The notes: generated by a model not told the origin, from the sequence alone. DNA of 64,000 nucleotides from Trichodesmium sp050015995 (GCF_050015995.1 NZ_JBNHEP010000099.1:62001-126000), one strand, 5' to 3'; counted from the stretch's first letter, positions 46,768 through 56,081 are shown. A program made the numbers and translations.

Positions 46768-47467
46768 TATTTGGAATAGGGAACACAAAAAAACTTCAAT
46801 TTTTTACACCACTACCTAAATTTGAAATATGAACAGAGAATTCAAGATTTAAGAGAGTGGATAATAGGAAATAGTAGGAGGTATACCGTTTCACGGAAGT
46901 CAGAAGTCAAAAGTCAGAAGTCATAAGTGACATTTGAATGGCTTAAAAGTTTGATTATACAGTAACTTCACCTTATTATTTCACATTATCAATTCCCAAC
47001 TATTTGTGAAATTTTTAAAGTGGATTGGTATAATAGCAAAGTTGTGAGCAAAAGAAAAAATTCTCATCTAGTTTCATAACTAATACCATTTTGGAAAAAG
47101 AATGTTACGAATAATAAGGACTATTAAAAGACTTTATTAAAAATGTATATTTGACGAAAAATATAAATTAAGACAGAAAAAAAAGTATCAAAACTATTCA
47201 TTCTGACTCCTGACTCCTAAAAAATATTCTAGCTATTTGTAGCAAAAATTTATAAATTTGGTATATTTTAGAAATGCTAGCTCTAAAAATAAACTAATTG
47301 GAAATAGATATTATTTGTCTAGTAGCTACAACTTTCCTAAACAGTAAAAAAAATAGTGTGTGGCAGATTATAAAAATATTATATAATTTGAGTGTTAATT
47401 TTCAATTGCAACTAAGATTGACAAAGAAAATTCAAGAGTTGTAGTCTTAAATTTCGGAGTAGATAAA
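46768..47467. repeat. Non-coding, with family H repeat copy 2 (47083-47264)
   Basis: 47083-47264 is the inverted counterpart of 10845-11061: ATACCATTTTGGAAAAAG...CTGACTCCTGACTCCTAA...AGCTATTTGTAGCAAAAATT...TTTGGTAT. A GTCAGAAGTCAAAAGTCAGA run lies at 46899-46925. No gene. Confidence 0.55.
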
Positions 47468-48310
47468 TTGAAAAGTCAACAACAAAGTTTACAAACATTA
47501 ATATTAGCAACCGTCTTATCTGTAATATTGCTAATTGGCTTTAATTCGTTTGTAATTATTAATCCCGGTCAAGCGGGTGTTCTGAGTATCTTAGGTAAAG
47601 CTAGAGATGGAGCTTTGCTAGAAGGAATTCACTTTAAACCTCCTCTTGTTTCTGAGGTTGATATATATGATGTGACGGTGCAAAAGTTTGAAGTTCCTGG
47701 TCAAAGTTCGACAAAAGATTTACAACAATTATCTGCTAGTTTTGCCATTAACTTTCGCTTAGATCCAGTGCGGATAGTAAAAATTAGAAGAGAACAAGGC
47801 ACTCTACAAAATTTGGTTGCTAAAGTAATTGCACCACAAACTCAAGAATCTTTTAAAATTGCTGCGGCTAGAAGAACTGTTGAAGAAGCTATTACAAAAA
47901 GGGTAGAATTAAAATCAGACTTTGATAATGCTTTAGGTTCTCGCTTGGAGAAATATGGAATCATTGTGTTAGATACTAGCGTGATCGATCTAACTTTTTC
48001 TCCTGAATTTGCTAGGGCAGTTGAAGATAAACAAATTGCGGAACAAAGAGCGCAAAGAGCAGTGTATATTGCTGAGGAAGCAGAGCAAGAAGCTGAAGCA
48101 GAAATTAATCGTGCTAAGGGTAAGGCAGAAGCTCAAAAACTATTAGCTGAAACATTAAAAGCACAAGGTGGTGAGTTAGTTTTACAAAAAGAAGCGATAG
48201 AAGCTTGGAAAAAAGGTGGTTCTCAAATGCCTAAAGTTTTAATTCTTGGTAGTGAAAAGTCTCAGAACGTTCCTTTTATTTTCAATCTTAGTAATATGGA
48301 TGAAAATTAG
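47468..48310 (+). CDS. Prohibitin-type SPFH membrane protein
   Basis: 280 residues. An N-terminal membrane helix (about 11-30, LILATVLSVILLIGFNSFVI) is followed by the SPFH/Band 7 domain (GQAGVLSILGKARDGALLEG; EGIHFKPP; VQKFEVPGQSSTKDLQQLSA) and a coiled-coil (about 195-245, rich in A/E/K). The start is TTG at 47468, supported by GGAG at 47456-47459 eight bases upstream and the lack of an ATG near the membrane helix. Prohibitins form large membrane rings that chaperone membrane proteins or control FtsH proteolysis. Confidence 0.9.
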   Translation: MKSQQQSLQTLILATVLSVILLIGFNSFVIINPGQAGVLSILGKARDGALLEGIHFKPPLVSEVDIYDVTVQKFEVPGQSSTKDLQQLSASFAINFRLDPVRIVKIRREQGTLQNLVAKVIAPQTQESFKIAAARRTVEEAITKRVELKSDFDNALGSRLEKYGIIVLDTSVIDLTFSPEFARAVEDKQIAEQRAQRAVYIAEEAEQEAEAEINRAKGKAEAQKLLAETLKAQGGELVLQKEAIEAWKKGGSQMPKVLILGSEKSQNVPFIFNLSNMDEN

Positions 48311-48477
48311 TAGTTAAAATAAGGAATAAGGTAAGCAGAAGAGAGTATTTAGTGAGGAATTTGATTTGAACTGAATACTCTCAAATTTTGTCAGCCATCA
48401 GCAGAATCTTAACTATAGAAAACCTGAAATAATTTTGTTGAGTTAGGTATTTCTGCGTTAAGCTAGGGAAAGTTCAG

Positions 48478-49259
48478 TTATGAATGCTTAATTGCTAAAT
48501 CAACCTCCCCTGAAGCCATACCTCCCTGACGATCTGAAAGTTCTATAAGGGTTTTCAGAATACTTAATTTGGCTCCTTTTCGTTCCTTAATAACTTCAAA
48601 CTTACAGAAGAATTCTTTCGAGTTGATTACAGATTTATAAGTACTATCAAGCCTCGTAATATAAATATTACTAGGCCAAAACTTATAATACTCTTCTACA
48701 GTCATCTCCTGTAGACAAAGCAGTAATTTTTTTTTTGTAGCATAGGCAAGAGAAACAACCATAACTTGATTGTAACAAATTACAAATTCAACTGCATTGA
48801 AATGTCCTGTATCATCAATATAGCAAGATGATTCAATTGAGAATGTCCCCTCAACAATATAATTACTATCAGATTGTAATTTTCCCAAGGATAAAATAGA
48901 TGCTTCCTGGAGATATACTGTTCCCTTGCTTGAATATGGCTTAGAGATTGTTTGTAAAGGAAATATAAAAAGGAGATAGGGAACAGGGAACAGGGAACAG
49001 GGAACAGGGAACAGGGAATAGGGAATAGGGAATAGGGAATAAGGAGGAAGAAATCAAGACAAATATTTGTCGCTTAAAAATCTAGGAATATATGTACTGA
49101 ATACTTCTCTACCTACCAAATTTCAATCTCTTGAAGTATTACCGCTTTTAGATTTTAGTCACTCGCATGTTCTCTTAATACTTATTTTACAAACAGTCTC
49201 TTAAGTGCTTTGATCAGGTAATCATTGTCTATTTTTTGTAAATATTCCTTTTGTATCAT
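48478..49259 (-). pseudogene. FcoT-like acyl-CoA thioesterase, interrupted by a MITE
   Basis: Read leftward from ATG 49259: MIQKEYLQKIDNDYLIKALK, then a 257-bp MITE (49200-48944) plus its 3-bp duplication, then PYSSKGTVYLQEASILSLGK, VEGTFSIESSCYIDDTGHFN, AVEFVICYNQ and ELSDRQGGMASGEVDLAI. Taking out MITE and one TAA leaves 522 bases, a 173-residue frame. The pattern follows mycobacterial FcoT (Rv0098: EPYSCKG...YIRSTGHFNAVELILCFNQ...ENGGAASGEIELA), a hotdog-fold fatty acyl-CoA thioesterase. Such genes often sit in lipopeptide or isonitrile clusters, but none is seen here. A TTG at 48888 could restart a shortened 136-residue product. Confidence 0.85.
48944..49200. mobile_element. MITE family B (257 bp) in the FcoT-like gene, target duplication TTA
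   Basis: Left end GAGATTGTTTGTAAAGG and right end (reverse complement) GAGACTGTTTGTAAAA match the ends of the IS5-type element at 17490-18529. It is flanked by TTA at 48941-48943 and 49201-49203. The inside has five GGGAACA units followed by GGGAATA units (48979-49040). No coding capacity. Confidence 0.92.
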
Positions 49260-49351
49260 TGTTTTAACTCAGTTAGGACATTAACGACATTACTAAATTT
49301 ACCATTGTTTTTATTCAACAGAAAGCATGATATAACTTCTAAATTATGACT

Positions 49352-50539
49352 TCAATAAAGCGTATTCCTTTGTTGATAATTTCTCCCTAAATCTCTAATA
49401 GCTTCCTGCAAAGTTTCCACTTCCATACAAGTACCTCCAACAGCACCTGCCATTGTTGTAATATGTTCTTCCATTAAGGTACCACCAATATCATTACAAC
49501 CCCACGTTAATGCCTCCTTGGCTCCATCTAAACCAATTTTTACCCAACTCGGTTGATGATTAATAATCCAATTTCCTAAGAATATTCTCGATACCGCCGT
49601 TAACAATAAAACATCCAACAAAATAGGTTGGTCTCGCCCCACCCTCCGACGCAAAGGTGCAGGTGCTTCTTGCCCCACAAATGGTAATAAAATAAACTCT
49701 GTTATTCTTGCTGGATAATCTTTTTCAATGGCAGTTTGTTGGAGAAAACGCAATCTCTCTAAATGTAAAATCTGTTGTTGAGGGGTTTCAATATGACCGC
49801 ACAACATGGTACTTGTAGTTGACATTCCCAACCGATGCGCCGTACCTACTATTTCTAACCAGGTCGCCGTGTCAATTTTTTCCGGGCAAATAACTCGCCT
49901 CACTGCATCATCCAAAACTTCCGCAGCAGTACCTGGCATCGATCCCACCCCCGCATCCCGCAAAGCAGCAATTACATATTCATAACTCACCCCATCTTCC
50001 CTAGCAATAAACTGCACCTCTTGGGGAGAAAAAGCGTGTAAATGTAATTGGGGAAACTCATCCTTAATACCTTTTACCAGTTGCAAATAATAAGGTAAAG
50101 ATTTTCCAGCAACTTTAGCTTGAAGATTTAATCCTCCTTGCATACAAATTTCTGTCGCTCCACGTTGCACCGCATCATTAGCTTTTTCTAAAATTTGATT
50201 GATATCTAACCAAAATGCACCAGCATCCCCCTCGTCTCGACGAAATGCACAAAAACTACAATGTTGTTCGCAGATATTGGTGAAATTTATATTACGGTTG
50301 ATAATGTAAGTTACTGTATCACCTGCTTGTTGTTGTCGGAGTTGGTCTGCCGTTTTCTGGATAGCGGTTATTTCTGGTGGAAGTTTGGTTAAAGTAAGTT
50401 TCCCAAAATTTTGTTGAGTAGTTGGAGATAATAATAAAAGTGTCTCTGCTGGGGATAGGTCGTAACCTTCGAGAGCGCGATTTAAAATTGTCTCTAAGTT
50501 TAAATCTAGGTTTTGGTTTGTCAAATTGAAAGTAGTCAT
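49352..50539 (-). CDS. cofH: FO synthase subunit 2, radical SAM (CofH)
   Basis: 395 residues from ATG 50539. The radical-SAM cluster motif is CEQHCSFCAF (C-x3-C-x2-C), preceded by VTYIINRNINFTN, and followed by ICMQGGLNLQ, LHAFSPQEV, GSMPGTAAEVL and STMLCGHIETP. CofH joins tyrosine-derived 4-hydroxybenzyl to the diaminouracil, making the 5-deazaflavin FO used for F420 or, in cyanobacteria, as photolyase antenna. The partner cofG is not next to it. The GxMEEHIT...AGAVGG C-terminus is family-typical. Confidence 0.93.
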   Translation of the reverse strand: MTTFNLTNQNLDLNLETILNRALEGYDLSPAETLLLLSPTTQQNFGKLTLTKLPPEITAIQKTADQLRQQQAGDTVTYIINRNINFTNICEQHCSFCAFRRDEGDAGAFWLDINQILEKANDAVQRGATEICMQGGLNLQAKVAGKSLPYYLQLVKGIKDEFPQLHLHAFSPQEVQFIAREDGVSYEYVIAALRDAGVGSMPGTAAEVLDDAVRRVICPEKIDTATWLEIVGTAHRLGMSTTSTMLCGHIETPQQQILHLERLRFLQQTAIEKDYPARITEFILLPFVGQEAPAPLRRRVGRDQPILLDVLLLTAVSRIFLGNWIINHQPSWVKIGLDGAKEALTWGCNDIGGTLMEEHITTMAGAVGGTCMEVETLQEAIRDLGRNYQQRNTLY

Positions 50540-50605
50540 GTTTATCTGGTAAAAGGTGAGAGTAAGAACGTTTATAGCAGTTTTCAATTAAGCAAACCAC
50601 AGTAG

Positions 50606-50764
50606 TAGGGAGTCTACACTAAAATTGTGGGTTGTTTGCTTAAGACCTCTCCCCCGACCCCTCTCCTGCAAGGAGAGGGGGGACTGTTCTCCCCCAACGC
50701 TAGTAGGAAAGGGGGTTGAGGGGTTAGGTTTTTTTCAACCTACATTTTAAAGCTAGACGCGCTA
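50606..50764. mobile_element. MITE family A, copy 3 (159 bp), target duplication GTAG
   Basis: TAGGGAGTCTACACTAAAAT and (reverse complement) TAGCGCGTCTAGCTTTAAAA are the ends, with GTAG at 50602-50605 and 50765-50768. The insertion lies between cofH and the STAND gene. Immediately to the right is a 28-bp GTAG...CTAC palindrome (50765-50792) followed by ATCAGCAAAAGCGCTGTAAT. Confidence 0.85.
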
Positions 50765-50949
50765 GTAGGGATTTTCTATTGAAGGTCTCTACAGGTTTTT
50801 GGTTGTGAGGATGTAGTCCATCAATCAGCAAAAGCGCTGTAATCAGAAAATAATCAACTTCTGGCACAGGAGTTTACAGAGTCAGTTGTTACTTTTGCAG
50901 GTTTGGATAGCGATCGCTACTTGCCTGCGCTTGACCAATTTTATTGACT

Positions 50950-52323
50950 CTATTCAATCTCTCTTTTATTTTTTAAGTATTGTTTCCAGACAGGATTAAG
51001 AGTAAATACTGTCAAGTTATTCTCTGACTGCCTATCTAATAATAATCGTTTTTTTAGGGATTGAATTAAGTTTACAGATTCCTGAATAGATAGTTGTAAT
51101 TTGTTAATTATTTCTCCTATTGAAATAGGTTTGCTTTGGTTGGCAATTTGCTCCATAACTTTTATTTCCACAGAAGATAAACGTTGCAATTGTTGTTCTA
51201 ATTCTGTTTGTAATGCTTCTGGTAAAATTAGGGTTTCATATTCCAGAAATTCTGCTACTTGAGCGCCAAATAATTCTTGAATTGTTGTTGCTACCATCTC
51301 TAACCATCGGGGATTTCCTTGATAATTATTAATCAATTTTTCCCAGGATTCTCGATTTGCTAATTGGCGTTTTTGGCAGATTTCATTTGCAGCAGCTCCT
51401 AAGCTTCCTAAAATCAAGGTTCGTACTGGATAATTTTCTGTTTCTAATTTGGTAATTTCTGGAATTTTTTCTCTACTTATTAATAGCAAACAACTCTGAT
51501 GGGAGACTGTGACAAGTAGTTGAAAAAAATCTCGATAATCTTCATAACCAGATTTGTATTGACCTGAAAGTTTTCCTGTAGCAAATAATTTTTGTACGTC
51601 ATCAAATATGATGCAGCAACGATATTTTTCTAGGTATTTTTGTAGTTGTGATAATAGAGTTTCGATATTGTCTGAAGTTTCTATTTCTGGTGCAAAAATT
51701 TCCAGGAGGTTAGTGATAGTTGTGGTGAGGGTGGGAGAAAAGCGGAGAGTCCGATAAATGATGTAATTAAAATTAGTTTTGATTTGCTGGATTAACTTTA
51801 GAGAAAGGGTCGTTTTGCCAATGCCACTTATTCCTAAAAGAGATATGACACGGAGGCGATCGCTCACTATCCATTTTGATAAGGTAGAAAGTTCCTCTGT
51901 GCGACCATAAAAGTTGATAATTTCTGGTGCTTTGTCTAGGTTGATAATATGTTGAGTTGGTGTTTGTTGAGAGTTGGTTTTTGTTGGGGAAGCGCGAGAG
52001 TTTGACGGACAGATATTAATGTTACTTGTTACGTTATCTCTACAAAAAACAGGTGCAAAATTGTAAATACTTGCATTTTCTAATATTGTTCTAAAATTTG
52101 TTTTGGTAATATTTTCACCCAGTACTTCTGATAAAGTTTTCCATAATTTAGCACCGATATACCTAACATGAGTTTCACTAGCATAAGTTTCCTCAGCAAT
52201 TTTTTTGTAAGTCTGACCTTCTAAAGTGCGTTGCAATATAGTTTTTTGCATATAGTCTAAATTTTCTCCAGTATGGTCATAAATTAGCTCTTCAGCTAAC
52301 TTCAAAACTTCTTGAATATCCAT
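50950..52323 (-). CDS. STAND/NB-ARC NTPase with vMAP-type N-terminal HTH and no sensor domain
   Basis: 457 residues from ATG 52323 (a TTG 14 codons upstream is an alternative). The N-terminal helical domain (MDIQEVLKLAEELIYDHTGE; LQRTLEGQTYKKIAEETYAS; VRYIGAKLWKTLSEVLGE) matches the HTH found at the start of cyanobacterial NB-ARC and vWA-MoxR-associated conflict proteins. The NTPase has FYGRTEELSTLSKWI, Walker A GISGIGKTTLS (about 164-174), Walker B CCIIFDDVQ and the GxP motif YQGNPRWLEM, then a winged-helix region (SSVEIKVMEQIANQSKPISI) to the end. The WD40 or TPR sensor that usually follows is missing. It is divergent from the GTPase/propeller operon, 171 bp away. Confidence 0.87.
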   Translation of the reverse strand: MDIQEVLKLAEELIYDHTGENLDYMQKTILQRTLEGQTYKKIAEETYASETHVRYIGAKLWKTLSEVLGENITKTNFRTILENASIYNFAPVFCRDNVTSNINICPSNSRASPTKTNSQQTPTQHIINLDKAPEIINFYGRTEELSTLSKWIVSDRLRVISLLGISGIGKTTLSLKLIQQIKTNFNYIIYRTLRFSPTLTTTITNLLEIFAPEIETSDNIETLLSQLQKYLEKYRCCIIFDDVQKLFATGKLSGQYKSGYEDYRDFFQLLVTVSHQSCLLLISREKIPEITKLETENYPVRTLILGSLGAAANEICQKRQLANRESWEKLINNYQGNPRWLEMVATTIQELFGAQVAEFLEYETLILPEALQTELEQQLQRLSSVEIKVMEQIANQSKPISIGEIINKLQLSIQESVNLIQSLKKRLLLDRQSENNLTVFTLNPVWKQYLKNKREIE

Positions 52324-52397
52324 AGATTCGGAAATGTTAGGAATTTTAGGAATTATAGCAAACAAATCGTATATTTCCTACAAATCCTACAAACAAA

Positions 52398-52418
52398 TTG
52401 AGAGAAAATTTCTCACAA
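52398..52418. promoter_or_regulatory. 21-bp dyad in the divergent promoter region
   Basis: TTGAGAGAAAATTTCTCACA-A is a near-perfect inverted repeat (TTG-GAGAAA/TTTCTC-CAA) in the 171-bp gap between the STAND gene and the GTPase gene. Direct CCTACAAA repeats (52377-52394) lie beside it. It could be an operator, perhaps for the HTH of the STAND protein itself (inference). Confidence 0.45.
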
Positions 52419-52494
52419 TTCCTACTGACAAAGCCAGAATTGATCGGGAAAAATGGAGTATTAGGACATTGACAAATAAACTAATCCACAAGTT

Positions 52495-53649
52495 ATGAAT
52501 ACTTACTCAGTTATTATGCTTGGGCCAAGTGGGTCTGGGAAAACTGTGTTCTTAGCAAGTATGTACAAAAAGCTATCTACACATGGGAAACTAGGCTTTT
52601 TTTTGAAAGTTGAAGGTGCAGAAAAAAGAAAGCGTTTAAATAACATCTACACACAAATAGCTTTTGAGGAAGAATGGCCTACCGGAAATAAATTGTCTGA
52701 AGTATCGGAATGGAAATTTACTTGTTGCGTACAAACAAAAGATTTGTCTATTTATGATGCCTGCAAATTTATTTACATAGACTACGCAGGTGGTAGGTTG
52801 ACTGACGAAATGGAGGAAGAAGACGAAGAGTTTAATAATAAAATCCAAGCCGCAGATATCATGCTAGTCTTACTAGATGGTCAAAGACTTTGTAATCTGA
52901 TGCGTCGGGAAAAACCAGGTATGGTTTTTGTTTCCAGAGAGCTGCCAAATATGTTACAAGAGGTGCAAAAAATTCAAAACAAACCAGTACATTTTGTTAT
53001 TAGTAAATGGGATATTGTCGAACCACATTATAGTCTCCAACAAATACGCGATCGCCTCCTTGAAATTGAAGAGTTTACTAATTTAGTCAGAGCTAGAAAT
53101 GAAGCTGGAACCCCAGTTAGACTCATTCCTGTTAGTTCAGTTGGCAAAGGATTTGCGACTTTACTACAAGATGGTAGTATGGCAAAAAACGTTGGTGTCT
53201 TGCCTAAACCATTTCAACTTGAAGTACCTTTAGCTTGTATTTTGCCTGACATAATTCAAAATCAAGTGGAAGAATTGATCAAAAAAATAACAGCAGAACA
53301 AGGCAAAAAGATAGAAGTTAAGGCAGAATTAAGTTTTGGGGAAAGACTAGGGCAATTTTTGGGTTTTCTTGGTGGGGGAGTCAAAAAACTACAGCAATCG
53401 TTACCCGAAGAATATCAGTTTGGTGAAGATATTATCGAAAATTTGATTGAAACTGCTGAAAGACCTGCTAGGGAAAAAGTAGCAGAAGCTCAAAGAAGAA
53501 CAGAAGAATTACGTGCTAAACAAGCAGAATCTCTCAACAAAGTGGTTGATGAAAAAACAGCACTCGACTCCGCTGTTAATTCTTTTTCATTGATTAAAAA
53601 TCAACTAGATATTGATTTTCCAGAATCAGATTTGAGAAATGTATTATGA
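52495..53649 (+). CDS. TRAFAC-like GTPase of the DO-GTPase2 / conflict-system type
   Basis: 384 residues. G1 is GPSGSGKT (10-17), G3 is DYAGG (96-100), G4 is SKWD (170-173) and G5 is SSVG (about 214-217). The hydrophobic strands before G3 (KFIYI) and G4 (PVHFVI) fit a P-loop GTPase fold. A C-terminal part (about 250-384) contains a helical region with SFGERLGQFLGFLGGGVKKL and a coiled coil rich in A/E/R/K (about 320-355). The long low-similarity switch I region and DYAGG instead of DxPG resemble the 'double-GTPase' families described in predicted bacterial NTP-dependent conflict systems. Its stop overlaps the next gene's ATG (ATGA), so the two are coupled. Confidence 0.75.
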   Translation: MNTYSVIMLGPSGSGKTVFLASMYKKLSTHGKLGFFLKVEGAEKRKRLNNIYTQIAFEEEWPTGNKLSEVSEWKFTCCVQTKDLSIYDACKFIYIDYAGGRLTDEMEEEDEEFNNKIQAADIMLVLLDGQRLCNLMRREKPGMVFVSRELPNMLQEVQKIQNKPVHFVISKWDIVEPHYSLQQIRDRLLEIEEFTNLVRARNEAGTPVRLIPVSSVGKGFATLLQDGSMAKNVGVLPKPFQLEVPLACILPDIIQNQVEELIKKITAEQGKKIEVKAELSFGERLGQFLGFLGGGVKKLQQSLPEEYQFGEDIIENLIETAERPAREKVAEAQRRTEELRAKQAESLNKVVDEKTALDSAVNSFSLIKNQLDIDFPESDLRNVL

Positions 53650-55175
53650 ATAAGGAAGTTTGGTGTTTTTTAGTAAGTGCAAATAAGTACCTTGATTATA
53701 GAACAGTTGTAGCTCCTGATTTTATGTGTGAAAAAAATTATACGCTCATACTTGCTCAGGCAGCAGGAGGAGAAATAACTGACAAAGATACTGCATACTA
53801 TCGGAGAATTATTAACTCTAAAGTCGAAGATTTAACATTAGTTTTCCGAGTTATTGAAGGTGTGGAAACAGATATAGGTATTTCTGGAGATGGTATTCTC
53901 AAAGACTCATTTGGTAGAGTCATTAGTTTAGTTGAAGGTATTGTTTTTAAAGGGGATGTTTCTGAAACAAATCTGTTAGTGACTTCAGAGGATTTTGATG
54001 AATTTCACAAGAAAATTATTGACAATTATCAAAAATTTTGGCAGAAAATTAGCCCAATTCCTGCTTATGATTCTCAATCATTTTCATTGTCAGAAAAACA
54101 CAATGAAGATAATGCTTTTAAACTTCTTAAATTAGAGGATTATATTGTTGGAAATAAAGCTCACAAAGAAGTTGAATTATTAACTGATGAACAATTATCA
54201 GAAAAGGATAAATCTAGGGATGAATCTTTAGGCGATCACTCTCAATCATGGCAACCTAAAATTCTTAGGAAATTTAGTGGAGAGATTAATTCAATTGCTG
54301 TATCTCCTAATGGTCAAGAAATTGCTATTCGATATGGTCAAAACAAAATAGTTATTCAAGGTCTTAAAGAGAAGACACTATTAAATAAAAGGGAATTATT
54401 CGGAGGAAATGCAACCCCAATTGTAATTGACCCCACTAGTAAATTTATTGTAACTGCTGTCATTGAAGAGTTTGATGAAAATATTATCAGACTTTGGGAT
54501 TTAAACACGAAAGAATCGAAGCAACTGGGGAGTCACGAAAATAGCATATCGAGTAGAGCAAGAGTACAAGCAGTAGTCTTTACTCCTGATAGTCAAACAG
54601 TTATTAGTGGTGACAATAATGGAAGCATTAAAGTATGGGATGCAAGTGGAGCAGGAGAAATAAAAACTACATCTATCCCAAAACATGATACTCAAATCAG
54701 GTGTATGGCAGTTGATAACAAAAACAATATTCTTGCAAGTGGAGACCAAAAGGGTAATATTAAGATTTGGGAATTAGGATTAGGAGTACCAAGTCTAACG
54801 GAAAAAATGACTATTTCGGCTGCTCCACTCCCTATTAATTCATTAGCATTTTCCCCCGATGGTAAAATCCTAGCAAGTGGTGGTGATGACTACACAATCA
54901 AACTCTGGGATACGAAAACAGGCGAGGGATACGATCGCCACGAAAGAAAACATTCAAATATTGTTAACTCGTTAGCTTTCAGCTCCGATGGAAAGTTAAT
55001 TGCGAGTGGAGACGATGATGGAAGGATTAAAATTTGGAGTCTGAAAAGTCAAACAGCTATTTTTGTAGGAAACAAACATACAAGTGCTGTAACCTCAGTA
55101 GTGTTTACTTCTGATGGCAAACTCATTAGTGGTGGTAAAGATGGTAAGTTGATTACATGGGAGCAAATCAAATAA
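53646..55175 (+). CDS. WD40 beta-propeller protein with an unknown N-terminal domain, partner of the GTPase
   Basis: 509 residues. Residues 1-135 form a soluble alpha/beta domain (EVWCFLVSANKYLDYRTVVA; YTLILAQAAGGEITDKDTAY; DLTLVFRVIEGVETDIGISG) that I do not recognise; it may contact the coupled GTPase, by analogy with GTPase-associated proteins (inference). A charged linker (about 140-195) follows, then seven WD40-type blades from about 200 to 509, e.g. VQAVVFTPDSQTVISGDNNG, INSLAFSPDGKILASGGDDY, VNSLAFSSDGKLIASGDDDG, each ending in xxIKxW. The seven-blade count fits a closed propeller. It has no catalytic domain of its own and could provide the sensor that the STAND protein lacks. Confidence 0.82.
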   Translation: MNKEVWCFLVSANKYLDYRTVVAPDFMCEKNYTLILAQAAGGEITDKDTAYYRRIINSKVEDLTLVFRVIEGVETDIGISGDGILKDSFGRVISLVEGIVFKGDVSETNLLVTSEDFDEFHKKIIDNYQKFWQKISPIPAYDSQSFSLSEKHNEDNAFKLLKLEDYIVGNKAHKEVELLTDEQLSEKDKSRDESLGDHSQSWQPKILRKFSGEINSIAVSPNGQEIAIRYGQNKIVIQGLKEKTLLNKRELFGGNATPIVIDPTSKFIVTAVIEEFDENIIRLWDLNTKESKQLGSHENSISSRARVQAVVFTPDSQTVISGDNNGSIKVWDASGAGEIKTTSIPKHDTQIRCMAVDNKNNILASGDQKGNIKIWELGLGVPSLTEKMTISAAPLPINSLAFSPDGKILASGGDDYTIKLWDTKTGEGYDRHERKHSNIVNSLAFSSDGKLIASGDDDGRIKIWSLKSQTAIFVGNKHTSAVTSVVFTSDGKLISGGKDGKLITWEQIK

Positions 55176-55553
55176 ACATCTTCGATAATCAAAAATAAAA
55201 TCAATTCTTATTGCCTTTGTTGCACAAATATCAGTCCTTGCAGTGTAATACTTATTAATAAGATTTATTGATAAATCCTTGTTTTATAATGCTTCTAAAA
55301 TTTTTATGCAACAAAGTCATTCTTATCTATAAATTATTAATACTCTCCCCCTGTTCTCTCTTTTTGAGTGGCCAAAAAGTTATGATTTTGGGCAGACAAT
55401 CATAGAAAGAAAGGGACAACTATTCCTCCTAACTCCTCTATAATTTTCTTAACTCCTGACTCCTACCCTAACCATTCATACTTTTTCAGCAAACCCTCTT
55501 GTTGACAAAAGCAACAATTTTGTTTATACTTATTATTATGTAACTTTTTTTTC
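55176..55553. other. Non-coding
   Basis: No gene recognised. TGTTGCACAAATATCAGTCC and GCAACAAAGTCATTC are AT-rich flanks. The promoter of the HTH gene may include TATACT at 55525. Confidence 0.35.
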
Positions 55554-56081
55554 ATGTTTTCCCACTCTTGTATATTTAACTATTGTCCAACAGTTGATAA
55601 AAAAATCATGGGTACTAAAGAAGCATCTTTTTTATTAGGTATGTCTCGTCAACGTTTATTAGTTTTATTAGCTCAAGGAAGAGTTAAAGGAGCTGAAAAA
55701 AAAGGTAGATTCTGGGAAATTCCAGTTTCTGAAAGTGGAATGCCTGTAATAATTCCGGCTCGGCGTGGTCCGAAAGGTATGTGGCGCAAGCAAGAATCTA
55801 TTAAACCAAAAATGATTCATGTCAATCAAAACATAATTAAAAGTAATAAAACTAAGTCTCCAGAGAAATTGGAACCTGTAGTGTCACTCAAGCACGGCAA
55901 TGATAACTATTATGGTTATGAATTATATATTTCAGGTCCTTGCCAAATCGTCTATCGACCTTATAAACCAGCAAGTTGTGGCGCTCACTTATGGATTAAT
56001 ACTTATCATTCTGTGCAATTTATAGATACTAAATCGAATCCAGCTACCGCAAGGCAACCCAGCAAACAAATTTTCATCTAG
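55554..56081 (+). CDS. HTH (excisionase/MerR-like) DNA-binding protein, hypothetical
   Basis: 175 residues from ATG 55554, or 157 from ATG 55608 (MGTKEASFLLGMSRQRLLVL). The segment TKEASFLLGMSRQRLLVLLA-QGRVKGAEKKGRFWEIP is the winged HTH of excisionase-like proteins (ExxxLLGxSxxRxxxLLxxGRxxGxxxxGxxWxI). The remainder (LKHGNDNYYGYELYISGPCQ; RPASCGAHLWIN-like) is not recognised. It could be a regulator of an integrated element or a free-standing transcription factor. Confidence 0.65.
   Translation: MFSHSCIFNYCPTVDKKIMGTKEASFLLGMSRQRLLVLLAQGRVKGAEKKGRFWEIPVSESGMPVIIPARRGPKGMWRKQESIKPKMIHVNQNIIKSNKTKSPEKLEPVVSLKHGNDNYYGYELYISGPCQIVYRPYKPASCGAHLWINTYHSVQFIDTKSNPATARQPSKQIFI

Noticed and set aside
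48979..49040. GGGAACA/GGGAATA array as a CRISPR or regulatory array
   Set aside because: It lies inside MITE family B and has no spacers.
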